A DNA stretch of 10,563 nucleotides from positions 1 to 10,563 of the forward strand of contig JAHEFN010000053.1 in the NCBI GenBank assembly GCA_024640185.1, in the 5' to 3' direction. Position numbers and translations under genes: made by a program. The stretch is from Gemmatimonadota bacterium. Lineage in GTDB: Bacteria > Gemmatimonadota > Gemmatimonadetes > Gemmatimonadales > GWC2-71-9. The notes beneath the pieces are model-generated. The model was not told the DNA's origin. It saw only the letters and a program-made list of their open reading frames with translations, and made no database searches. The number at the start of each line of letters is the position of its first letter. The stretch's first letter is position 1. Of the stretch, positions 1 through 6,010 are shown piece by piece.

Positions 1-440
1 ACCCGACGCTCACCACCACGATTGACCGGGATGTCGAACTGGCGATCGCCCGCTCCACTGCGGCCACGAACCAATGCTTCATGGTGGACATCAACGGGGT
101 CGGCGACATCGGCAACGGCCGGTCGGTGGTCGTTGGTCCGGCCGGTGATGTGCTCTACCAGGCCGGCACCTCCGAGGAACTGATTCCGATCGAGATCGAT
201 CTCGCTCGGGTGCGGCGCAGTCGCGAGGTCGGACTCCGAGGGCTCGGCCAGCCGCTGAAGAGTTTCCGGGACAGCCAGGTTCGCTATCCGGTCTATGCCG
301 GGGAGAGTCGGACGTACCTCGAGACCCTCGGGCCGCTGGCCCGTCCCGAGCGTGGGACCCGCGCCGGCATCCGTGGGCTCACGGCCGAGATCGCCAAGTC
401 GCTGCATGTCACACCGGAGGAAGGTCCGGAAACATCGTGA
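1..440 (+). CDS. Carbon-nitrogen hydrolase (nitrilase superfamily), C-terminal part
   Basis: Partial gene, open at the left edge; reading frame from base 3, about 145 residues visible, stop TGA at 438-440. The visible part has the late core of a nitrilase/amidase domain: ARSTAATNQC (where family members carry the 'RAxEN' helix), then DINGVGDIGNGRSVVVGP, a PAGDVLYQAG turn and an IEIDLARVRRSRE strand-helix, matching the usual 'N..G......G.S....P.G.......e......id....R' pattern of the family. The catalytic Glu-Lys-Cys triad lies in the missing upstream part, so activity and substrate cannot be judged. The family hydrolyses nitriles, amides or N-carbamoyl compounds in the cytoplasm. An N-carbamoylputrescine amidase or omega-amidase role would suit the next gene, a decarboxylase, but the tail after the core (GLGQPLKSFRD and about 45 more residues) does not identify a subfamily I know. 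It is tightly coupled to the next gene. Confidence 0.8.
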   Translation, partial: PTLTTTIDRDVELAIARSTAATNQCFMVDINGVGDIGNGRSVVVGPAGDVLYQAGTSEELIPIEIDLARVRRSREVGLRGLGQPLKSFRDSQVRYPVYAGESRTYLETLGPLARPERGTRAGIRGLTAEIAKSLHVTPEEGPETS

Positions 441-448
441 CCGCCAAG

Positions 449-453
449 GGAGG
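449..453 (+). promoter_or_regulatory. Shine-Dalgarno site for the PLP decarboxylase-like gene
   Basis: GGAGG at 449-453 lies 4 nt before the ATG at 458, inside AAGGGAGGAACC. It favours ATG 458. The alternative GTG at 437 overlaps the previous stop in a GTGA junction, and its nearest purine-rich site (GGAGGAAGG, 416-424) is 12 nt away. The spacing is short for the first and long for the second, so the start is not fully settled. Confidence 0.5.
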
Positions 454-457
454 AACC

Positions 458-3265
458 ATGGGTGTCGCGTCTCTCGCTGATCGAGCCGCGCACGACGAAC
501 CGCTGTACAACGTCTGGCAGACACGCAACGACAACTGGAACCGACTCCGCGACATCGCGAGGCGGCTGCAGCGCGGAGTGGAGAGCCCAGCCGAGGCCAC
601 CCGACTCGCGGCGCAGTGCGGAGAGGCACTCGATGCCCTGGCACCGCTCGAGAAGTACTTCGCCTTTCCGGGATGGCGGGCCTTCGAAAGGCTCAAGGCG
701 TTCCACGAGGAGCAGAACTGGGCTGTGCTCGCCCGTCAGACGATCCGTCTGATCCGGTTCATCACCACCGGTGGCTTCCGGCGCCTCGACCTGCTCGACC
801 TCAAGCTCCGAGGCTACGCCGACCTCCTCGATCTCGACGAGTTCAGTGAGGCGGTCTATCGGAAGCTCGGTGAGGAGAAGCGGCCGTATTTCGTCACCCT
901 CGTGGTCGATGACCTGAACACGGCACAGGAGGTCGAGCTCCAGGGCCAATTCCGGCGGCATCGCCGAATGGATGACGAGTTCATCTACGAAACGATCGTG
1001 GTCCGGAGCTTCGACGAGGCCGTGATGGCGGTGCTCGTCAATCCGGCGATCCAGACGGTGATGGCCCGCTATTCCTTCCCATTCGCCGATGCCTCGGCGG
1101 CGAGGGCGGTGTCGGGTCTCTACACCCTGTTCGGGTTCGACCGTGAGGTGCTCGCGGCCATGATGCCCGGCGACCGGACCCTTGCCCTCGGGCGGGTGCT
1201 GCGGGCGCTCCGGCCCGAACTCGACCTCTTCATGATCTCCGATGCCCCGGTCGAGGATGTGGCCGGAGCCAAGAGCCGGCAGTTCCGCCGGGTCTTCTAC
1301 CATGCAGAGGACTACCAGGATCTGCACCTCAGCATCCTCAAGGGGGTGCACGAGCGCCATGAGACGCCGTTCTTCTCGGCCCTTCGCAAGTACAGCCTCA
1401 AGCCCACCGGGGTGTTCCACGCGCTGCCGATCTCGCGCGGCAAGTCGATCGCTCGCTCGGTCTGGATGCGGGACTTCGCCGACTTCTATGGCCCTCGCGT
1501 CCTCCAGGCCGAGACCTCGGCAACAACCGGTGGCCTCGACTCCCTGTTGGCGCCCGTTGGACCGATCAAGCAGGCCCAGACCGCCGCTGCACGAGCCTTC
1601 GGGGCGAGGCGGACCTACTTCGTCACCAACGGCACGTCGACGGCCAACAAGATCGTGATGCAAGCGCTGATGCAGCCGGGCGACATCATCCTGCTTTCGC
1701 ACGACTGCCACAAGTCGCACCCGTATGCGGTGATCCTGGCCGGGGCTCTCCCTGTCTATCTCGGCGCCTACCCCCTGTCGCAGTACTCGATGTACGGGGC
1801 GGTCCCCATCCGGGAGATCAAGCGTCAGTTGCTCGGCCTGAAGGCCGCTGGCAAGCTGCACCGCGTCAAGCTCCTCCTGCTGACGAACATCACCTTCGAT
1901 GGGCTCACCTATGACCCGATGCGGGTGATGGAAGAGGTCCTCGCCATCAAGCCGGATATGGTCTTCCTCTGGGACGAGGCATGGTTCGCCTACGGTCGTT
2001 TCGCTCCGGCGCTCAGGCTCAGGACCGCGATGGACTCGGCGCGACGACTCCAGCAGCGGCTGGCCTCACCTGAGTACCGTGCCGAGTATGAGGCATGGCG
2101 GAAGGGGTTCGACGAAGCTGAGGATGCCGACGCGGCGGCGTTGGAACAGCGGCTGATGCCGGATCCCGAGGCGGCACGGGTCAGGGTCTATGCGACCCAG
2201 TCGACCCACAAGACCCTGACTTCATTGCGGCAGGGTTCGATGATCCACATCGCTGACCAGGAATTCGAGCACAAGGTCCGCACCGCGTTCGACGAGGCAT
2301 ACCTCACCCACACCTCCACGTCGCCGAACTACCAGATCCTCGCCTCGCTGGACGCCGGTCGGCGCCAGGTCGAGCTCGAGGGATACGAAATGGTGCGTCG
2401 GAGTATCCAGCTGGCAATGACCTTGCGGGAGCGCATCCGGTCCGACGCATCACTCTCGAGGTACTTCCGGGTCCTCGGTCCCGGGGAGATGGTGCCGAAG
2501 GAGTTCCGGCCCTCGGGCCTCGAGGCCTACTACGACGCGGAACGCGGTTGGCGGAGCCTCGAACCGGCCTGGGGCCAGGATGAGGTGGTACTCGACCCGA
2601 CCCGGGTAACCCTCGATGTCGGGCGGACCGGCCTGGACGGCGACCAGTTCAAACAGCTGCTGATGAACAGCTACGACATCCAGATCAACAAGACCTCCCG
2701 GAACACCGTGCTGTTCATGCTGCACATCGGGATGTCCCGGGGGGCCGTGGCCCAGCTTGTCATGGTATTGACCAAGATCGCGGAGCGGATCGATGATCGG
2801 CTCAACCATGCGAGTTCAGCGGAGCTGCAGCTTCACGAGGCGCGGGTCCGGGCGCTGGTCGAGGAGCTTCCGCCGCTCCCCGACTTCAGCCGGTTCCATG
2901 ATGCCTTCGTGGAGGACCCCGAGAGCGGTACGCCCGAGGGCGACATGCGGGCGGCCTTCTACCTGGCGTACGACGACGACGCCTGTGGCTTTGTACCCCT
3001 CGACCAGAACCTCTCAGATGCCGTGGCCCAAGGTCAGGTCGTGGTCTCCGCACGCTTCGTGACCCCGTACCCGCCGGGATTCCCGGTCTTGGTGCCGGGT
3101 CAGGTCGTCACGGCGGAGATCCTCGACTACCTCCTCGCGCTCGACGTGAAGGAGATCCATGGCTACGAGCCGGATTACGGCCTCCGCATCTTCACCGACG
3201 CAGCGCTGGAGGCCCAGCTGGCCGCGAGGCAGGCCGGCGCCGCAACCCTGAAGGACAAGCACTGA
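458..3265 (+). CDS. Large Orn/Lys/Arg decarboxylase-family PLP enzyme
   Basis: Predicted fold-type I PLP enzyme of 935 aa from ATG 458 (942 aa from the alternative GTG 437). Residue numbers are from ATG 458. About 1-340 is an N-terminal region; 140-210 resembles the 'wing'/linker part of inducible basic amino acid decarboxylases. The PLP core holds TNGTSTANK at 390-398 (phosphate loop), SHDCHKSH at 414-421 (ring-stacking His region), WDEAWFAYGRF at 505-515 (Asp506 for the pyridine nitrogen) and TQSTHKTL at 580-587, with Lys585 as the Schiff-base lysine. The C-terminal domain has TPYPPGFPVLVPGQ at 869-882, a hallmark of the family. Known members decarboxylate lysine, ornithine or arginine to cadaverine, putrescine or agmatine in the cytosol. 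At 935 aa it is well above the roughly 710-760 aa of the E. coli enzymes, with a longer N-terminus and about 40 extra charged residues between Trp509 and Lys585. Substrate cannot be read from sequence; another alpha-decarboxylation is possible. Its stop overlaps the next start by 1 bp (TGATG). Confidence 0.85.
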   Translation: MGVASLADRAAHDEPLYNVWQTRNDNWNRLRDIARRLQRGVESPAEATRLAAQCGEALDALAPLEKYFAFPGWRAFERLKAFHEEQNWAVLARQTIRLIRFITTGGFRRLDLLDLKLRGYADLLDLDEFSEAVYRKLGEEKRPYFVTLVVDDLNTAQEVELQGQFRRHRRMDDEFIYETIVVRSFDEAVMAVLVNPAIQTVMARYSFPFADASAARAVSGLYTLFGFDREVLAAMMPGDRTLALGRVLRALRPELDLFMISDAPVEDVAGAKSRQFRRVFYHAEDYQDLHLSILKGVHERHETPFFSALRKYSLKPTGVFHALPISRGKSIARSVWMRDFADFYGPRVLQAETSATTGGLDSLLAPVGPIKQAQTAAARAFGARRTYFVTNGTSTANKIVMQALMQPGDIILLSHDCHKSHPYAVILAGALPVYLGAYPLSQYSMYGAVPIREIKRQLLGLKAAGKLHRVKLLLLTNITFDGLTYDPMRVMEEVLAIKPDMVFLWDEAWFAYGRFAPALRLRTAMDSARRLQQRLASPEYRAEYEAWRKGFDEAEDADAAALEQRLMPDPEAARVRVYATQSTHKTLTSLRQGSMIHIADQEFEHKVRTAFDEAYLTHTSTSPNYQILASLDAGRRQVELEGYEMVRRSIQLAMTLRERIRSDASLSRYFRVLGPGEMVPKEFRPSGLEAYYDAERGWRSLEPAWGQDEVVLDPTRVTLDVGRTGLDGDQFKQLLMNSYDIQINKTSRNTVLFMLHIGMSRGAVAQLVMVLTKIAERIDDRLNHASSAELQLHEARVRALVEELPPLPDFSRFHDAFVEDPESGTPEGDMRAAFYLAYDDDACGFVPLDQNLSDAVAQGQVVVSARFVTPYPPGFPVLVPGQVVTAEILDYLLALDVKEIHGYEPDYGLRIFTDAALEAQLAARQAGAATLKDKH

Positions 3266-5007
3266 TGAGCAAGAAGAAGGCGACAGGAGCAAGGGCGACC
3301 GCGCGTGCCGAGGATGGCACCAAGGTGAGAAAGCCGAAGAAGACCAAGACGGCGAAGCAGGAGAAGAAGGCCAAGAAGGCCAAGAAGGCGAAGCAGGAAA
3401 AGAAGGCGAAGAAACTGAAGAAGGCCAAGAGACAACGGAAGGCGGACCAGGTGAAGGGGGAGCAGATGGCATCAAGCGAGAAGAAGAAGACGAAGCCGAG
3501 AAAGACCACCGGTGGTCGGGGAGCCGCGGGGGCCAAGGTTGGGAAAGCCCATCCGACACTGGTCGGGATCTCGGACATCCGCCGCTACTTCCACCGCAAT
3601 GAGGAGCCGATCTACTTCATCAGCGCGACGCCGTTCAACCTGATCGGCCTCGACGAGTGGGTGCGCAACTTCCATTTCATCAACTACATCGACTGCTTTG
3701 ACGGCCAGCATCCGCACGTCTTCGTGCCGGAGGAGACCCCCCACCGTCCGTTCACCTCGATCGAGGACATCAACAACTACCTCCTCAGTCACAAGGAGGT
3801 GATCGATTACATCCGGGCACGCGGTCCAGGGGGCAAGGCGGTCTTCCTCTTTTTCGATGAGGAGACCGAGGCGCTCTGCCGGGAACTCGGCCTCGAGGTC
3901 TGCTTTCCCTCGGCGGAACTGCGCCGGGCTGTCGACAACAAGATCGAGGCCACCAGGATCGCTGACCAGGCTGGGGTGAAGTCGGTGCCGCACGTCCTGG
4001 CGAAGGTGGGGTCCTGGGAGGAGCTGCTCCGGGTGGCTGAGCCACTGGGCCAGGACCTGGTGGTCCAGACGGCCTTCGGCGACTCCGGACACACCACCTT
4101 CTTCATTGCCTCCGAGGAGGACTACGCCAAGCACGCCGACGAGATCAGCGCGGAGCGCGAGGTGAAGGTGATGAAGCGCGTGAATGTGCGGGGGGCCGCG
4201 CTGGAGGCCTGCGTGACCCGCCACGGCACCATCGTCGGCCCACTCATGACGGAACTCGTTGGCTTCAAGAGCCTCACGCCGTATCGCGGGGGGTGGTGTG
4301 GCAACGAGGTGAACGCCGAGGCCTTTCCCCAGGCGGTGCGCGACCGGGCAAGGACGGCCACCGTCGCATTCGGTGAGCAGCTTCGCACGATGGGATATCG
4401 CGGCTATTTCGAGCTCGACTTCCTCCACGACCAGGACACCGACGACCTCTACCTCGGCGAGGTCAATCCGAGGATCACCGGTGCCAGCGCGATGACCAAC
4501 CTTGCGGCGTTCGCTCATGCCGACGCCCCGCTCTTCCTCTTCCACCTCCTGGAGTACTCCGGAGTGGAGTTCGAACTCGACGTCGACGAATTGAACACGC
4601 GCTGGTCGGATCCCGCCAACATCGATCCCTGGGGTCAGTTGGTCATGAAGCACACCTCGGACACCACGGGAGTCATCACCGGTGCGCCAGCGTCGGGGGT
4701 GTGGCGACTGGACGCCGAGAAGCGCGGACGGTTCGTCCGGAACCAGACCCATCGACGCACGGTGGACACCGAGATGGAGGGATTCTTCCTGCGCATCGCG
4801 TCGCCCGGCGACTACCTCTATGAGGGTGCCGACCTCGGCATCCTGATCACGCCGGGACGACTCATGACAGAGGAGCACCAGCTGAACGATCGGGCCAAGC
4901 AGTGGATCGCCGCCATTCACGCGCAGTACTCCAGCGCACCGGTGAACTCGAGCGACATGGCCGTCGCCGCCGCGCCGGCCGAGGTCGGCAGTTTCAAGAT
5001 TCTCTAG
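3265..5007 (+). CDS. ATP-grasp ligase with lysine-rich N-terminal tail
   Basis: Protein of 580 aa. Residues 1-94 are low complexity and very basic (32 Lys and 7 Arg), with a 12-residue tandem duplication at 31-54. From about residue 100 a folded protein begins: a pre-ATP-grasp Rossmann-like part (PIYFISATPFNLIGLDEW near 115-132, KAVFLFFDEETEALCRELGL near 191-210), then an ATP-grasp fold with DNKIEATRIADQAG at 224-237, the nucleotide-binding strand-loop VVQTAFGDSGHTTFF at 266-280, YFELDFL at 381-387 and the metal site GEVNPRITGASAMTN at 398-412 (Glu399, Asn401). ATP-grasp enzymes activate a carboxylate as an acyl phosphate and join it to an amine or thiol; automatic annotation often calls such proteins biotin carboxylase-like, but no biotin partner is present. 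I infer an amide-forming ligase acting on an amine. Start ATG 3265 has AAGGA at 3251-3255, 9 nt away, and overlaps the previous stop; an in-frame ATG at 3466 could give a 513-aa form. It is followed by a C45 hydrolase 7 bp on. Confidence 0.8.
   Translation: MSKKKATGARATARAEDGTKVRKPKKTKTAKQEKKAKKAKKAKQEKKAKKLKKAKRQRKADQVKGEQMASSEKKKTKPRKTTGGRGAAGAKVGKAHPTLVGISDIRRYFHRNEEPIYFISATPFNLIGLDEWVRNFHFINYIDCFDGQHPHVFVPEETPHRPFTSIEDINNYLLSHKEVIDYIRARGPGGKAVFLFFDEETEALCRELGLEVCFPSAELRRAVDNKIEATRIADQAGVKSVPHVLAKVGSWEELLRVAEPLGQDLVVQTAFGDSGHTTFFIASEEDYAKHADEISAEREVKVMKRVNVRGAALEACVTRHGTIVGPLMTELVGFKSLTPYRGGWCGNEVNAEAFPQAVRDRARTATVAFGEQLRTMGYRGYFELDFLHDQDTDDLYLGEVNPRITGASAMTNLAAFAHADAPLFLFHLLEYSGVEFELDVDELNTRWSDPANIDPWGQLVMKHTSDTTGVITGAPASGVWRLDAEKRGRFVRNQTHRRTVDTEMEGFFLRIASPGDYLYEGADLGILITPGRLMTEEHQLNDRAKQWIAAIHAQYSSAPVNSSDMAVAAAPAEVGSFKIL
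3355..3426 (+). repeat. 36-bp tandem duplication coding a Lys-rich 12-residue repeat
   Basis: Two adjacent 36-bp units at 3355-3390 and 3391-3426 encode KQEKKAKKAKKA and KQEKKAKKLKKA. I count 29 of 36 identical bases; four of the differing codons are silent changes and one turns Ala into Leu. Around them, AAGAAGG-type words recur from about 3265 to 3500. This is the core of the basic tail of the ATP-grasp protein and resembles the Lys/Ala tails of histone H1-like or HU-like bacterial proteins. Confidence 0.85.
3454..3468 (+). promoter_or_regulatory. Possible internal translation start in the ATP-grasp gene
   Basis: AAGGGGGAG at 3454-3462 precedes an in-frame ATG at 3466-3468 (Met68). Pairing to the ribosome could use AAGG (8-nt spacing) or GGAG (3-nt spacing). 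Starting here would drop most of the basic tail, leaving a 513-aa protein with only a short KKKTKPRK stretch before the enzyme. In a purine-rich Lys region such sites can arise by chance, so this is tentative. Confidence 0.3.
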
Positions 5008-5014
5008 CCCGGTC

Positions 5015-6010
5015 ATGGAACGCACGCTCTACGCCATCGCGGAGGAGGCCCCCGGTCCACGCTGGGAGGGGCTGTACCGCCTGATGGCAGAGGGGTACCG
5101 GGGCTGGTTCTTGCGGGAGGGCGATGCGGCCCGGCCCTCATTCGCCGAGGCCAGCCGCGCCCTGCGACGATACATGCCCGAACTGGTGCCCACCTACGAG
5201 CGGCTCGTCGACCTTGCCGGTGGAGGAGACGGTGTTGCTCGGTTGCTGGCGCTCTGGTGCCCGACGCCGTACCTGACGGGATGCTCCCAGGCGGTCTGGC
5301 GGGGCGACTCCCCGATCCTGGTCCGGAACTACGACTACCATCCCGCGCTCTGGGACGGGGTCCAGCTCGCTTCCCGCTGGACCGGTCGCCGGGTCATCGG
5401 GATGCTGGACTCCCTCTGGGGGGTGCTCGACGGGATCAACGAGGACGGGCTCGCCGTGTCGCTGTCGTTCGGCGGACGGCAGGTCGTCGGCGAGGGGTTC
5501 GGGATGCCCCTGATTCTGCGGTACATCCTGGAGACCTGTGGAAACGTCGATGAGGGCGTGGCCGCCCTGCTGCGGATCCCCAGCCACATGTCCTACAACG
5601 TGACGCTCCTCGACGCCGATGGTCGTCACCGGACGGTCTTCGTGGCTCCCGACCGCCCGCCGGCCGTCACCAACCGGTCGCTGGCGACCAACCACCAGCG
5701 GGTGGTGGAGTGGGAGGCGTTCGCCCACGCGACCGCCTCACTCGACCGCGAGCGCCACCTCCGGGCGCGACTCGCCGATCCCACCGAGGGTGCGGAGCGA
5801 TTCGTGAGCCGCTTTCTCGAACCACCGCTCCACCAGTCGGCGTTTGCCATGGGCTGGGGCACGCTGTACACCGCTGTCTACGAGCCGCGGACACGAAGCA
5901 TGGCGCTCCACTGGGCCGGGTTCTCCCTGCGGCAATCAATAGAGCAATTCCAGGATGCGGCCGTCGCACTCTCGTTCGGCAGCCGACCCCACGAAAGGAC
6001 CCACCGATGA
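5015..6010 (+). CDS. C45-family Ntn hydrolase / acyltransferase-like protein
   Basis: Protein of 331 aa, of the acyl-CoA:6-aminopenicillanic acid acyltransferase (peptidase C45) type. Evidence: PYLTGCSQAVW at 85-95 with Cys90 after Gly, where the family autocleaves to expose the N-terminal Cys nucleophile; RNYDYHP at 104-110; GINEDGLAVSLSFGGRQ at 140-156, matching the conserved 'G.NE.GL..s' motif; and MSYNVTLLD at 192-200 followed by TNHQ at 225-228. Family members cleave or transfer acyl groups on amide bonds; known examples include fungal isopenicillin N acyltransferase and the insect N-beta-alanyl-amine hydrolase Tan. No signal peptide is seen, so it is probably cytoplasmic. Start ATG 5015 lies 7 bp after the ATP-grasp stop and has no clear Shine-Dalgarno site, so coupling to upstream translation is likely; ATG 5084 (Met24) is a less likely alternative. 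Placed beside an amide-forming ligase, it may reverse that ligation. Substrate unknown. Confidence 0.8.
   Translation: MERTLYAIAEEAPGPRWEGLYRLMAEGYRGWFLREGDAARPSFAEASRALRRYMPELVPTYERLVDLAGGGDGVARLLALWCPTPYLTGCSQAVWRGDSPILVRNYDYHPALWDGVQLASRWTGRRVIGMLDSLWGVLDGINEDGLAVSLSFGGRQVVGEGFGMPLILRYILETCGNVDEGVAALLRIPSHMSYNVTLLDADGRHRTVFVAPDRPPAVTNRSLATNHQRVVEWEAFAHATASLDRERHLRARLADPTEGAERFVSRFLEPPLHQSAFAMGWGTLYTAVYEPRTRSMALHWAGFSLRQSIEQFQDAAVALSFGSRPHERTHR

Noticed and set aside
293..1861. Long reverse-strand open frame (522 aa) opposite the decarboxylase-like gene
   Set aside because: Its composition (many Arg, Gly, Glu, His, Asp) is typical of the antisense of GC-rich coding DNA, it shows no known motif, and the + strand gene has clear active-site motifs throughout.
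3192..3578. Reverse-strand frame with Phe/Leu-rich runs that look like membrane helices
   Set aside because: The hydrophobic runs are just the complement of the Lys codon (AAG/CTT) repeats of the ATP-grasp tail.
3265..5007. ATP-grasp gene as a graspetide (RiPP) maturase with its precursor fused as the N-terminal tail
   Set aside because: The tail lacks the Thr/Ser-Glu/Asp core repeats expected for ester or amide macrocycles, and the neighbours are metabolic enzymes, not peptide exporters or proteases.
3472..5025. Reverse-strand open frame (517 aa) opposite the ATP-grasp gene
   Set aside because: Same GC-driven shadow effect; the + strand frame carries the ATP-grasp motifs and fits the operon junctions on both sides.
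5710..6006. Upstream extension of the ALDH frame by 99 residues
   Set aside because: The extension is inside the C45 gene, reads as a low-quality Arg/Pro-rich sequence, and ATG 6007 gives the normal ALDH start with an ATGA junction.
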